A stretch of DNA of 64,000 nt from Phycisphaeraceae bacterium. GTDB lineage: Bacteria; Planctomycetota; Phycisphaerae; Phycisphaerales; SM1A02. Position 1 is the stretch's first letter; each line of letters starts with the position of its first letter. The notes below the pieces were generated by a model. The model was not told the DNA's origin, searched no databases, and was given only the letters and a program-made list of their open reading frames with translations. The position numbers and the translations under genes are program-made. Shown here piece by piece: positions 25,902 through 35,073 of the stretch. Where the stretch lies: the NCBI GenBank assembly GCA_015709595.1, contig CP054178.1, positions 1,116,001 to 1,180,000 of the forward strand. Direction: 5' to 3'.

Positions 25902-26897
25902 CTATCCGCCGCCCCGCGCCATTCGCGCCCGCCGTCGCGCCACGGCCCGCTTGACCAGTTCATCCACGATCACTCCCGCCAGGATGACCGCTCCGATGAT
26001 GGCGAATTCCACGTTCTGATACCGCGGGAAGACCAGGTTGATGGTGTTGGAGAGCACCACCATCACCGCCGCCCCGATGACCACCCCCGGAATGGACCCT
26101 TCGCCTCCGCGCAGCGAGCACCCCCCCAGCACTGCGGCGGCGATGGCGTAGAGCTCGTAGAAGTTGCCGAAGTCCGAGGGCTGCGCGGCGTTGATGTCCA
26201 GCACGAACAGCATGCCGCCCAACCCCGCCAGGCCGGAGCAGATGGTGTACGCCAGCACGGTCATCCGCTCGGTGCGGATACCGCTGTAGCGGGCCGCCTG
26301 TTCGTTGCGACCGAGGGCCAGCAGGTATCGCCCCCAGATGGTGCATGTCAGAAACACCCACGCCAGCACCCCAACCACCGCCAGCGTGATGAAACTGGCC
26401 GGGAGTTGAAAGACCCCTTCCCCGCCGCCGAAGAGTGGCACGCGCCCGTTGGCGATGGACCGCAGTTCCTTGAAGCCCATGCCGAAGCCCTGCGATTGGT
26501 CGCCCGTCAGCCCGCGCGCCAAGCCCCGGTAGAGCAACAGGCCGCACAGCGTGACCACGAAGGGTTGCAGCTTCAGCCGCGTCACCAGCAGGCCGTGCGT
26601 CATGCCGATGAGCAGCGACATGCCCAGCACCGTCGGCACCGCGGCGCCGACGGGCCAGCCCTGTTTCGTCAACAGCCACGGCAGCAGCACGCCCACGAGG
26701 CAGACCATCGAACCGATGGAGAGGTCGATCCCGCCCGTGATGATGACGAACGCCGCCCCGATGGCGAGGATGCCGAACAGCGACGTGCGGTGCACCAGGT
26801 TCTCGACGTTGCCCATCAGGAGAAAGCGATCGCTCGAGATCGCCGTGAACAGGCAGATCGCGATCAACAGTCCCAGGATGCCGAGAATCTTCTTCAT
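25902..26897 (-). CDS. Sugar ABC transporter permease (RbsC-like)
   Basis: 331 residues, about eight to nine membrane segments. Family landmarks: FVIITGGIDLSIGSMVCLVG (about 51-70), RNEQAARYSGIRTERMTVLA (about 200-219), and the C-terminal AAVLGGCSLRGGEGSIPGVV (about 256-275). It forms the inner-membrane channel of a ribose/xylose/fucose-type importer. It follows the ATPase gene after 12 bases and ends the leftward operon SDR - binding protein - ATPase - permease. Confidence 0.92.
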   Translation of the reverse strand: MKKILGILGLLIAICLFTAISSDRFLLMGNVENLVHRTSLFGILAIGAAFVIITGGIDLSIGSMVCLVGVLLPWLLTKQGWPVGAAVPTVLGMSLLIGMTHGLLVTRLKLQPFVVTLCGLLLYRGLARGLTGDQSQGFGMGFKELRSIANGRVPLFGGGEGVFQLPASFITLAVVGVLAWVFLTCTIWGRYLLALGRNEQAARYSGIRTERMTVLAYTICSGLAGLGGMLFVLDINAAQPSDFGNFYELYAIAAAVLGGCSLRGGEGSIPGVVIGAAVMVVLSNTINLVFPRYQNVEFAIIGAVILAGVIVDELVKRAVARRRARMARGGG

Positions 26898-26909
26898 CCG
26901 CGCCCTTTG

Positions 26910-28421
26910 CTACGCCGCCTTCGCCTGGCCTGTCATCAGCCCGATCACCGCCTGCTCCGAGAGTTCCCCGCGCGACAATTCACCCGTGATTCGCCCCTCG
27001 TGCATCACCAGGGCGCGGTCGGACATGCTGAGAACCTCCTCCATTTCGCTGGAGGCGAAGAGAATCGCCACGCCGCGCGCCGCCAGTTCCTCCATGAGTC
27101 GGTAGATCTCCTGCTTCGCCCCCACGTCGATGCCGCGCGTCGGCTCATCCAGCAGCAGCACGCGCGGGTTCATCTGCAGCCACTTGCCCAGCACGATCTT
27201 CTGCTGATTGCCGCCGGAAAGATACTGCGCCTGTTGCCGCTGGTGCGGCGTGCGGATGGACAGGATGCGGATCATCTCGCCGCATTGCCTGAGCGCTGAG
27301 GCCCGGTTGAGAAACCCGCCCGGATGGCAATCGCGCCGCAGCGAGGCCAGGGCGAGGTTGTCGCGCACGCTCATCTCCAGGATCAGCCCCGCCTGCTTGC
27401 GATCCTCCGGCGCCAGTCCCAGCCCGGCCTGAATCGCCGCCAGCGGGTGCGAAAACGGCGGCGCGGCTTCACCCGCGCCGACCTGGACCATCCCCCCCAC
27501 GGCGGGGGTGATGCCGAAGATCGTCTCCAGCAGTTCCGTCCGCCCAGCCCCGACCAGACCGGCCAGCCCGACGATCTCGCCCGCACGAAGGTCGAACGAC
27601 ACGGGGCGCGCGGGATGCGCGGGCGTGCGCAGGTCGCGCACGCGCAGCGCGGGCCCGCCCGGCGTTCCGGGAGCGTGGTTGTAGATCTGCGACACGTCGC
27701 GCCCCACCATCAGACGCACCATGGCGTCGTGCGTGATCTCGCTCCGGCCCAGTTCACCCGCGTTGCGTCCGTCGCGCAGCACGACGACGCGATCGGCCAG
27801 TTCGGTGACTTCGCCGAGCCGGTGGGAGATGTAGATCACGCCCACGCCCCGCGCCTTCAGGCCGCGCACCACGCCGAAGAGCGTGAGCGCCTCGTGCTGC
27901 GTGAGCGACGAGGTCGGCTCATCCATGATGATGATCCTCGCATGCGTGGAGAGCGCCTTGGCGATCTCCACCATCTGCCTTCGACCGATCGACAGGGCCC
28001 CTGCGATGGTGCGCGGCGGAACGTCCAGCCCCACCGCTTGAAGCCACGTCGCCGCCTCCGATTCCAGCCGTCTCCGGTCGATCCATCCCGGCGCCTTGCG
28101 CGGCTCGCGTCCGAGGAAGATATTGGCCGCCACGTCCAGATTGTCGGCGAGGTTGAGTTCCTGGTGAATCAGCGCGATGCCGCGTTCGATGGCGTGACGC
28201 GGGCCTTCCAGCCGAAGGGGCTCATCGTCCAGCACCAGTTCACCGGCGTCGGGCGTGAGCACGCCGGCGAGGATCTTCATCAGCGTGCTTTTGCCCGCGC
28301 CGTTTTCACCGACGATGGCCAGCACCTCGCCGCGCCCGAGCGACAGCGACACCTCCTGCAGCGCGCGCACACCGGGGAACTGCTTGGAGACGGAGCGAAC
28401 GTGCAGCATGTCGGATCGCAC
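26910..28421 (-). CDS. Sugar ABC transporter ATPase, tandem-domain (RbsA/XylG-like)
   Basis: 503 residues with two ATPase domains, normal for RbsA. The first has Walker [10 protein letters not shown] (about 36-44), signature [16 protein letters not shown] and Walker [12 protein letters not shown]; the second has the degenerate P-loop [10 protein letters not shown], signature [16 protein letters not shown] and Walker [15 protein letters not shown]. Sits on the cytoplasmic face of the importer. GTG start at 28421 is ten bases after the binding-protein stop; an ATG at 28409 is an alternative. Confidence 0.92.
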   Translation of the reverse strand: MRSDMLHVRSVSKQFPGVRALQEVSLSLGRGEVLAIVGENGAGKSTLMKILAGVLTPDAGELVLDDEPLRLEGPRHAIERGIALIHQELNLADNLDVAANIFLGREPRKAPGWIDRRRLESEAATWLQAVGLDVPPRTIAGALSIGRRQMVEIAKALSTHARIIIMDEPTSSLTQHEALTLFGVVRGLKARGVGVIYISHRLGEVTELADRVVVLRDGRNAGELGRSEITHDAMVRLMVGRDVSQIYNHAPGTPGGPALRVRDLRTPAHPARPVSFDLRAGEIVGLAGLVGAGRTELLETIFGITPAVGGMVQVGAGEAAPPFSHPLAAIQAGLGLAPEDRKQAGLILEMSVRDNLALASLRRDCHPGGFLNRASALRQCGEMIRILSIRTPHQRQQAQYLSGGNQQKIVLGKWLQMNPRVLLLDEPTRGIDVGAKQEIYRLMEELAARGVAILFASSEMEEVLSMSDRALVMHEGRITGELSRGELSEQAVIGLMTGQAKAA

Positions 28422-28431
28422 AAGGCGCCGG

Positions 28432-29577
28432 TCACTTCGCCTTCAGGCGGCCGACCTTGTCCAGCGCCTCCATGATGAGCGGCGGGTTGTACTCGAACAG
28501 CCCCACCATCGCCGCCAGGTCCGGGTTGCGGGTGATGGCGTCCTCGGCGTTGGCCTTGGCCTTGGCCCGGTCGAAGTTGTCAGTCATGGTGCCGAGAATC
28601 TCGAATCGCCCGTCATCGCTGCGGATGATCTGATCCACCGGGTCGTTGCGCGACGGGTCGGGCTCGCGGCCCAGCAGCCCGTCGATGCAGCCCTGGCGTC
28701 GGCGCTTGGCGTTGTCCTGATCGAGGCGTCCGATGAAGATCATCACCTTGCCGCCGTCGGGAATCGCCTGCCGCGTCATCTTCCCGCACAGGTAGCCCGC
28801 GGTGTAGTTGTCCATGCCGATGTACACGAGACGATCGCTGTTGGGCGCGTCGGAATCGTGCGTGATGAGGGGTTTCTTCGAGGCCGCGTTGTTGAGCACG
28901 TCGCCCTGGTTGTCGGGGTTGATGGGGCTGATGGCGATGCCGTCGGTCCCGCGCGAGAGCAGATCCTCGATTTTGCGCGTCTGATCGGTGATGCCGCTGG
29001 GCATGATGACGGTGACTTCGACGTTGTAGTCCTTGCCCGCCTGCTCGGCGCCGGCCTTGGCGATGGTCCAGAAGTCGGCGACGCCGTTGGTGACGAAGGC
29101 GAAGCGCGGCCTGGCGCCGCCGGACGATCCGCCCCCCGCGCCGCCCGAGGCCGAGCCGCTCCCGGTCAGTTTGGCGTTGAGATCCTGCTCGAACTCGTCT
29201 ACGTCCACGATCTCGGCGCCGAAGAACCTGTCGCCGCCGCCGAACTTCATGACCACGCGCGCGGGGATGTCGATGAAGCCGTTGGCGGGAATGACGCTCC
29301 TGTTGCCCTTGTGGATCTCGTTGAGCACCTCGATGGAGCGGTAGCCGTACATGTACGGGTTCTGCACCACGGTTCCGACGACGGTTTCGTCGCGGATGCC
29401 CTGAAGCACCATGCGGTTCTCATCGAAGGCGACGACCTTGACGGGCGGGCGCGACGATCCCCCGCCGGTCGAGGCGCCGCCGCCCGATGAATCCCCGCTT
29501 CCTCCGCCGTTGCACCCGGCCAGTCCCAGCGCCGCGCCAATCGCCAGCAGCACGCCCAGTCGCACGATGTCCCGCAT
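28432..29577 (-). CDS. Sugar-binding lipoprotein of the ABC importer with circularly permuted domain order
   Basis: 381 residues. Signal peptide and lipobox LGLAGC (Cys22), then a Gly/Ser linker. Residues ~46-138 ([20 protein letters not shown] through [15 protein letters not shown] and [10 protein letters not shown]) are what normally forms the C-terminal part of a type-I (RbsB-like) binding protein. A second Gly/Ser linker (139-155) follows, then ~157-381 is the normal N-terminal part: [54 protein letters not shown], and the protein stops at [11 protein letters not shown], exactly where VKVVAFDE would usually continue. So the chain is permuted at the strand entering the last hinge crossing. 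One uninterrupted frame; AGGAG before the ATG at 29577. It captures a sugar in the periplasm; the ligand is unknown. Confidence 0.88.
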   Translation of the reverse strand: MRDIVRLGVLLAIGAALGLAGCNGGGSGDSSGGGASTGGGSSRPPVKVVAFDENRMVLQGIRDETVVGTVVQNPYMYGYRSIEVLNEIHKGNRSVIPANGFIDIPARVVMKFGGGDRFFGAEIVDVDEFEQDLNAKLTGSGSASGGAGGGSSGGARPRFAFVTNGVADFWTIAKAGAEQAGKDYNVEVTVIMPSGITDQTRKIEDLLSRGTDGIAISPINPDNQGDVLNNAASKKPLITHDSDAPNSDRLVYIGMDNYTAGYLCGKMTRQAIPDGGKVMIFIGRLDQDNAKRRRQGCIDGLLGREPDPSRNDPVDQIIRSDDGRFEILGTMTDNFDRAKAKANAEDAITRNPDLAAMVGLFEYNPPLIMEALDKVGRLKAK

Positions 29578-29609
29578 GGTCCGTCTCCTCGTGTTTGGCC
29601 CCACCCAGA

Positions 29610-30407
29610 TCAGGCGACCGTCATGCCGCCGTTGATGCAGAGGTTCTGCCCGGTGATGAACGACGCCGCGTCGGAGGCGAGGAACACCGCCGCCCCCGCC
29701 ACATCCTCCGGCACGCCCCAGCGACGCATGGGGATGAGCGCCTTGTAGGCGTCCTTCTCCGCCTGGGGGTCGTTGGCGTGACGCTCCACGGGAATCCAGC
29801 CGGGCGAGATCATGTTGACCGTAATGTTGTGCGGCGCCAGTTCCGTGGCCATGGAGCGCGTCCAGCCGTTCTGACCGCCCTTGGCGGCGACGTAGGCGCT
29901 GAAGTTGCCGACTCCCCGCTGGAACACCTCCGACCCGATGTTGATGATCCGCCCCCAGCGCTGCTTCTTCATGTGCGGCAGCGCCGCACGCGTAAGCAGA
30001 TACGGACTCCTGATGAAGAAGTCCAGCATCGACTGGTAGAAGGTCCAGTCGTAATGCTCGATGGGCTTGTGCGGCTGGTCGGGCGTGGCGTTGATGATGA
30101 GAATGTCCACCGGACCCAGCTGCTCGCCGATGGCGCGGATGAGCCGGTTGGTGTCCGCCTCATCCACCACGTTGCCGCGGAAGAGTCCGCCCTCATATCC
30201 GCGGGACTGGAACTCCTCAAACGCCGCCCGGCCGTGCGCCTCGCTGTTCTGGTAGTTGATCGCCACTCTGGCGCCGGCGGCGCCGAGGGCCATGGCCATG
30301 GCCTTGCCCAGCCCCTTGCTGCTGCCCGTGACAAGGGCCACGCGACCCTTGAGCGAAAAACGCAGGGCGGTCATGGGATCGGTCTGCTGCATCGGCGTTG
30401 TCGTCAT
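29610..30407 (-). CDS. SDR family oxidoreductase (FabG/sugar-dehydrogenase-like)
   Basis: 265 residues. Cofactor motif VTGSSKGLGKAMA (about 23-35), structural NAT variant IINATPD, catalytic Ser in INIGSEV, Tyr and Lys in FSAYVAAKGG (about 167-176), and C-terminal FITGQNLCINGG. A classical SDR that reduces or oxidises an alcohol with NAD(P). As first gene of the sugar-importer operon (32 bases before the binding protein) it may oxidise the imported sugar, for example L-fucose or a similar aldose, in the cytoplasm; this is inference. Confidence 0.85.
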   Translation of the reverse strand: MTTTPMQQTDPMTALRFSLKGRVALVTGSSKGLGKAMAMALGAAGARVAINYQNSEAHGRAAFEEFQSRGYEGGLFRGNVVDEADTNRLIRAIGEQLGPVDILIINATPDQPHKPIEHYDWTFYQSMLDFFIRSPYLLTRAALPHMKKQRWGRIINIGSEVFQRGVGNFSAYVAAKGGQNGWTRSMATELAPHNITVNMISPGWIPVERHANDPQAEKDAYKALIPMRRWGVPEDVAGAAVFLASDAASFITGQNLCINGGMTVA

Positions 30408-30477
30408 GCGGTGGAGTCCCCGTGCGGATCGTGTGCGGACGGGCAGCATACCACGGGGCTCAGGGGAGTGCATGGGT

Positions 30478-30483
30478 TAGAAT
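30478..30483 (+). promoter_or_regulatory. Candidate -10 hexamer TAGAAT of the fucosidase gene
   Basis: TAGAAT lies 76 bases before the GH29 start. The transcript leader would contain the palindrome at 30502-30521. No convincing -35 box was identified. Confidence 0.3.
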
Positions 30484-30501
30484 CGCGAGATACCTCGGTG
30501 G

Positions 30502-30521
30502 GGCAGGCGTCCCCGCCTGCC
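30502..30521. repeat. Dispersed palindrome GGCAGGCG-tccc-CGCCTGCC
   Basis: A perfect 8-bp inverted repeat followed by a partial second copy (GGGCGTCCCCGCC). Same family as 4140, 8458 and 45568. Confidence 0.6.
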
Positions 30522-30559
30522 AGTAGACTGGGCGTCCCCGCCCCCTTCGGAGGAATCCC

Positions 30560-32644
30560 ATGCGACGCATCACCCACGCGCTGGCCGTCCCCGCCCTGCT
30601 CCTCGCCCCGTGGGTGACGATGTCGGCGCCTCTCGACCACGCCGCCTCCAGCAACACCGGCGCCTCCGCACACGAAACGCAACCCGTGACAGACGACGAC
30701 CACATGCAGTGGTGGCGCGAAGCCCGCTTCGGACTGTTCATTCACTGGGGGCTGTACGCGATTCCCGCCGGGGAGTGGGGCGCGGCCCGCTACCACGGCG
30801 AGTGGATCATGCACACGGCGCAGATTCCCGTCGAGCAGTACGAGCAGTTCGTCCCCCAGTTCAACCCCGTCCAGTTCGACGCCGACGAGTGGTGCCGCAT
30901 CGCCAGGGACGCGGGGATGAAGTACATCGTCATCACCAGCAAGCATCATGACGGCTTCGCGCTCTTCGACTCGAAGGTGTCGGACTACGACATCATGGCC
31001 ACGCCCTTCCGGCGCGACATCATGAAGGAGCTGGCCGACGCCTGCCGCCGGCATGGGCTGACCATCTGCTGGTACCACTCCATCATGGACTGGCATCACC
31101 CGGACTACCTGCCCCGCCGGGGGTGGGAGCAGCGCTCCGCCGAAGGCGCCGACTTCACCCGCTTCCGCGAGTACCTGCACAAGCAGGTGGAGGAGCTGCT
31201 CGCCAACTACGGCCATATCGGCGTCATGTGGTTCGACGGCGAATGGGAGAACACGTGGACGCACGAGCACGGCGTGGCGCTCTACGAGCACGTCAAGCGC
31301 ATCTCCCCCGCCACCATCGTCAACAACCGCGTCGACAAGGGACGCGCCGGCATGGCGGGTATGACCACCGACCCCGGCAAGTACAAGGGCGAGTTCGGCA
31401 CGCCCGAGCAGGAAATCCCCGAAACCGGATTCCCCGGCGTCGATTGGGAAACCTGCATGACCATGAACGACCACTGGGGGTACAACAAGCACGATCACAA
31501 CTGGAAGACCAGCGAAGACCTCATCCGCAAACTCGTGGACATCGCTTCCAAGGGGGGCAACTTTCTGCTCAACGTCGGCCCCAAGGCCGATGGCACGTTC
31601 CCGCAGGAATCCATCGACCGGCTGCGCGACATGGGCGCGTGGATGAGAATCAACGGCGAGTCGATCCACGGCACGACCGCCACGCCCTTTCAGCACCTGG
31701 ACTGGGGCCGCTGCACGGTCAAGCATAACGGCGACGCCGCCACGCTCTACCTGCACGTCTTCGACTGGCCCGGGAACGGCCGGCTCATCGTGCCGGGGCT
31801 GGGCAACGAGGTGCGCCGCGCCCGGCTTCTTGCCGCCCCGGACAGTGAACTGAAGGTGGCCCGCGCGGAGTCGGACGTGGTGATCTCGCTGCCCGCCGCC
31901 GCCCCGGACGCCATCTGCACCACGATCGCGCTGGAGATCATCGGCGCGCCGGTGGTGTACGACCCGCCCACCATCACCGCGCCGGGACCGATCTTCGTGC
32001 GGCCCATGCCGGTGAACATGACGGCCGGTTCGCCGGAACTGGAAATTCGCTACACGCGCGACGGTTCGACGCCGGACGCCTCGTCGCCCCGGTTCGAGAA
32101 GCCCCTGCTGATCGACGCCTCCACGACGATCAAGGCCCGCACGTTCCATCGCGGCAAGCCCGTTTCCGGCGTCACGGAGCGCACCTTCGAGCGGGCCACG
32201 CCCCGCGCGGCCGTTCCCGTCGGACGCACCGCACCGGGCCTGAAACGCGAGCGGTTCCAGGGCGATTGGGATCGCCTGCCCAACTTTTCGGGCCTGCCCG
32301 TCGTGAACGCCGACACGGTCCCCTCGGTGTCGCTGCCGCGCGGCGGCGCGGGCGAGCGCGCGGGATACCGCTTCACCGGCTACATCAGCGTGCCGGAAGA
32401 CGACGTCTACGAGTTCGCCCTTGTTTCGGACGACGGCTCACGACTCACCATCGGCGACTGGGTGCTGGATAACGACGGACTGCATGGCGTGCTGGAACGC
32501 CGGGGCACGGTGGCGCTGGCACAGGGCGCGCATCGAATCACCGTTGAGTGGTTCAACAAGACGGGGGGCGAGGAACTTGTCCTTCGCTGGGCGCCGCTTG
32601 GGGGGTCGCTGAAGGACGTCCCCGCCACCGCCCTGTCTCATTGA
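30560..32644 (+). CDS. Exported alpha-L-fucosidase (GH29) with C-terminal FN3-like and PA14-like modules
   Basis: 694 residues with signal peptide (about 1-24). GH29 catalytic domain, ~45-400: WWREARFGLFIHWGLYAIPA, YIVITSKHHDGFALFDS (about 124-140), and the nucleophile Asp226 in VMWFDGEWE; NFLLNVGPKADGTF closes the barrel. Residues ~470-550 resemble the chitobiase-C/FN3_7 type module (LEIRYTRDGSTPDASSPRFE). Residues ~570-694 look like a PA14 domain (YRFTGYISVPEDDVYEFALV, VSDDGSRLTIGDW), probably carbohydrate binding. It releases L-fucose from polysaccharides outside the cytoplasm. GGAGG lies about eight bases before the ATG. It is divergent from the sugar-importer operon. Confidence 0.93.
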   Translation: MRRITHALAVPALLLAPWVTMSAPLDHAASSNTGASAHETQPVTDDDHMQWWREARFGLFIHWGLYAIPAGEWGAARYHGEWIMHTAQIPVEQYEQFVPQFNPVQFDADEWCRIARDAGMKYIVITSKHHDGFALFDSKVSDYDIMATPFRRDIMKELADACRRHGLTICWYHSIMDWHHPDYLPRRGWEQRSAEGADFTRFREYLHKQVEELLANYGHIGVMWFDGEWENTWTHEHGVALYEHVKRISPATIVNNRVDKGRAGMAGMTTDPGKYKGEFGTPEQEIPETGFPGVDWETCMTMNDHWGYNKHDHNWKTSEDLIRKLVDIASKGGNFLLNVGPKADGTFPQESIDRLRDMGAWMRINGESIHGTTATPFQHLDWGRCTVKHNGDAATLYLHVFDWPGNGRLIVPGLGNEVRRARLLAAPDSELKVARAESDVVISLPAAAPDAICTTIALEIIGAPVVYDPPTITAPGPIFVRPMPVNMTAGSPELEIRYTRDGSTPDASSPRFEKPLLIDASTTIKARTFHRGKPVSGVTERTFERATPRAAVPVGRTAPGLKRERFQGDWDRLPNFSGLPVVNADTVPSVSLPRGGAGERAGYRFTGYISVPEDDVYEFALVSDDGSRLTIGDWVLDNDGLHGVLERRGTVALAQGAHRITVEWFNKTGGEELVLRWAPLGGSLKDVPATALSH

Positions 32645-32687
32645 CGGTGGCGGTGGCGCAGCGGCGTCGAACCAATCGCATAATGTG

Positions 32688-32727
32688 TTCGCCCACAAGG
32701 CGTAACGACTCCAGACCCTTGTGCGAA
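32688..32727. other. Stem-loop TTCG-cc-CACAAGG / CCTTGTG-CGAA
   Basis: Eleven paired bases with a two-base bulge and a 16-base loop, 44 bases after the fucosidase stop. No T-run follows. It may end the fucosidase transcript or lie in the leader of the next gene; the rest of 32728-32905 shows nothing recognisable. Confidence 0.35.
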
Positions 32728-32905
32728 TACGTGGGCGGGGAGAGGAGCTTTGAAACGGGCTACGCCTCCGGTTTCCGAGGGACCGGACGCGGGCCCGTTT
32801 TTCCGTGGGCGGCAGGTTCCTCGGCGATCCCGGAAACCAGCGCGTCCGCCGCGCATCCAACCCATTGAAACGGCCCGCTGCCGACGCGGTAGACCACTGG
32901 ATTCC

Positions 32906-33304
32906 ATGCACTCGCTGATCACCCGCATTCTGACGGCTCTGGTGATCCTGCTGGCAGGCACGGGTGGGTTCCGCGCGCTGCACGTGACTCAGGCCCATGG
33001 TACCGGGTCGGACTCAGGTCACGTTTCGATCCACCACCATCACGATCACGGCGTGTGCTCGAGGTCGCTGGATCATGACTCGCCGGATGTCCCCTATCCA
33101 TCCGAGCCCCCTCAAGATTCTCCAGATCACGCAGATTGTCCACTTTGCCAGATGCTCGCCGTGGCGGCGATGTCGCTTCCGGGTCATGCCGCCGGGTTGA
33201 TGGCACCTTTGCCCGCTGGAACGCTCCGCGTGTTCGCCGCCTTGCTGGTGGTGAATGACGCACCTGCTGACGTTTCCGCCCGCGGGCCTCCCGTGCTGGG
33301 CTGA
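32906..33304 (+). CDS. Small exported His-rich protein, DUF2946-like
   Basis: 132 residues. A hydrophobic N-terminal export segment (about 5-20) is followed by a His-rich stretch with HHHHDHGVC and a HADCPLCQML motif (about 78-87), then a second hydrophobic segment and a terminal SARGPPVLG. His-rich loop, CPxC-type pair and a closing ARGPP are features of DUF2946-type envelope proteins often found with metal uptake or efflux genes. Metal binding is plausible but unproven. First of three exported-protein genes in a row. Confidence 0.55.
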   Translation: MHSLITRILTALVILLAGTGGFRALHVTQAHGTGSDSGHVSIHHHHDHGVCSRSLDHDSPDVPYPSEPPQDSPDHADCPLCQMLAVAAMSLPGHAAGLMAPLPAGTLRVFAALLVVNDAPADVSARGPPVLG

Positions 33305-33433
33305 TGCTCTTCGTCGCCACCTGATCGAGACCTCGTCATGTCGCTGGCCCCATCCCGGGGCGGGCGACGGCGATGTTCCGACATGGCGACGCCGTTTCCA
33401 CGCACGCATCATCCCGTTTCGAGAGGAATCCAC

Positions 33434-34207
33434 ATGATCCGCCCGCGCGGTTTCACGCTGGTCGAGCTGCTGGTCGTCATGGCCATTCTCGCCCTGCTCA
33501 CCGGCATCCTCCTGCCGGTCTTCGCCAAGGTGCGCGCCTCGGCCCTGTCGGCCAGGTGCGTCAGCAACATGCGCAACCTGCAGATGGCGCACTGGATGTA
33601 CCTGCAGGCCAACGACGGCTGGTTCATCGACGTGGGGCTTGACCACGGAGGCGGGCACGGCGACGAGGAAGTGACCTGGGTCAACACGCTCCAGGAGTAC
33701 TACGACTCCCCGCTGCTGCTGCGATCACCCGCCGACAACAGCCCTCACTGGCCCGCCGATCAGGGCGGCATGGGTCTGCCGATCGAAGGCACGACCGACA
33801 CATTCCGCCGCACCAGTTACGGCGTGAACAACTTCCTTTCGCGCAGCGTGCCCGCCGATCCCGTCAAGGTGTACGACCGCCTGCACACGGTGAAGAACCA
33901 CGTACAGACGGTTCACTTCGTCATCATGGCGCTGGAAGGCGAGTACGCCGGGGCCGACCACCCGCACGTCGAGAACTGGTTCGTTCCCGGCAATCCCGGG
34001 GCCTCGCCTGTGCTGGCGTCCAACCAGGTGGCCATCGGATTGCACGGCGGCAAGCCCCGGTCGGGCGACGCCGTGACGAACTACGGCTTCCTCGACGGGC
34101 ACGTGGAGACGGCGAAGTTCGGCGAGGTGTACGTGACCCCGGAGATGAATCGATTCGATCCGGCGGTCGCCCACCTCTTCGCGGTCCGCAAGGCCATGCG
34201 CCAGTAG
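33434..34207 (+). CDS. Type II secretion/pseudopilin-like protein with N-terminal methylation motif
   Basis: 257 residues. It begins MIRPRGFTLVELLVVMAILA, a textbook prepilin cleavage site (G/FTLVE), with a hydrophobic helix to about residue 30. The C-terminal part carries YGFLDGHVETAKFGE (about 216-230), the motif that defines the large planctomycete DUF1559/H-X9-DG-like prepilin group. Such proteins are exported and processed by a prepilin peptidase; their role is mostly unknown. GAGAGGA lies about seven bases before the ATG. Confidence 0.87.
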   Translation: MIRPRGFTLVELLVVMAILALLTGILLPVFAKVRASALSARCVSNMRNLQMAHWMYLQANDGWFIDVGLDHGGGHGDEEVTWVNTLQEYYDSPLLLRSPADNSPHWPADQGGMGLPIEGTTDTFRRTSYGVNNFLSRSVPADPVKVYDRLHTVKNHVQTVHFVIMALEGEYAGADHPHVENWFVPGNPGASPVLASNQVAIGLHGGKPRSGDAVTNYGFLDGHVETAKFGEVYVTPEMNRFDPAVAHLFAVRKAMRQ

Positions 34208-34259
34208 GCCGCGCGATTCGTTTTCAGTTCTTCATCACGAACAAGAAAGGTCTTCATCC

Positions 34260-34934
34260 ATGCTTCGCATGATTTCGTTCCTGGCTGTCTCCGCGCTGTC
34301 GATCGGCTCACAACCCGCCCTGGCGGGCGGAGGGGGACACGCGGGCGACATTCTGCTGCAACTCGACGGCGACAGCCGCATCGTCACCGGGTCCGAGACG
34401 GACAACTTCGCTCCCAATCGCGTCTTCAGCGGCGAGTTCGGCGACACCGGCGTCTTCAACTTCACCACCAACCCCGGCTTCGACGCCGAGGACGGCGCCT
34501 TTCCAGCATCGACGCTCCTCGGGTTCAACATCCTTGATGCCCTGCGCGTGTGGAACGGCGATGGTTTCGACCTGGCGGCGGAAACGCTGACCATCAGTTT
34601 CGGTTCGCTGCAGCGCACCACGTCCACCGGCTTCGTCGCCGGGTTCGGACTGCTCACCAGCGGACAGGGCGGGTGGCACCGCCACCTCGGCTTCACGCTC
34701 AATGGCGTGACCGAGAACGACGCCGGAATCTATCTGCTGCAACTCGACCTCTGGCATGAATCCGCCGCCATCCAGAACTCCCGGCCCTTCTGGATCGTGT
34801 TCAACTTCAACGAAAACGAGGTGGAGCACGAGGCGGCGATCGAGTGGGCGCGGGCGAACCTCGTGCCCGCTCCGGGCGCGCTGGCGATGCTCGCGGCCGG
34901 CGCCATGACAATGGGTCGCCGACGACGACGTTGA
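34260..34934 (+). CDS. PEP-CTERM envelope protein, possibly All3515-like
   Basis: 224 residues. Signal peptide (about 1-22, ending PALA), a beta-rich body with VFSGEFGDTGVFNFTTNPGF, LRVWNGDGFDLAAE and GIYLLQLDLW, and the C-terminal sorting tail VPAPGALAMLAAGAMTMG followed by Arg residues. The tail is a PEP-CTERM variant (APGA-type) recognised by exosortase. The body resembles, from memory, the Zur-repressed All3515 family, which would fit the His-rich neighbour; this match needs a profile search. Confidence 0.7.
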   Translation: MLRMISFLAVSALSIGSQPALAGGGGHAGDILLQLDGDSRIVTGSETDNFAPNRVFSGEFGDTGVFNFTTNPGFDAEDGAFPASTLLGFNILDALRVWNGDGFDLAAETLTISFGSLQRTTSTGFVAGFGLLTSGQGGWHRHLGFTLNGVTENDAGIYLLQLDLWHESAAIQNSRPFWIVFNFNENEVEHEAAIEWARANLVPAPGALAMLAAGAMTMGRRRRR

Positions 34935-35073
34935 TCCAGACGTCACCGACGCGCCGTTCGAGGTCAAGAGGGGGCGGCGCGATCGGCGCCACGCGTGGGC
35001 GAGCGTCGAAGGGCGTTCGCCCGCATTTCATCGGAACGTCACCGCGCCGCTCCATCGCGATCGGAGCGGGCGT

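Noticed and set aside
32728-32905. Cobalamin or other riboswitch
   Set aside because: A GAAAC...GTTTC pairing and CGGCAGG caught the eye, but the conserved B12 box and GCCACTG element are absent.
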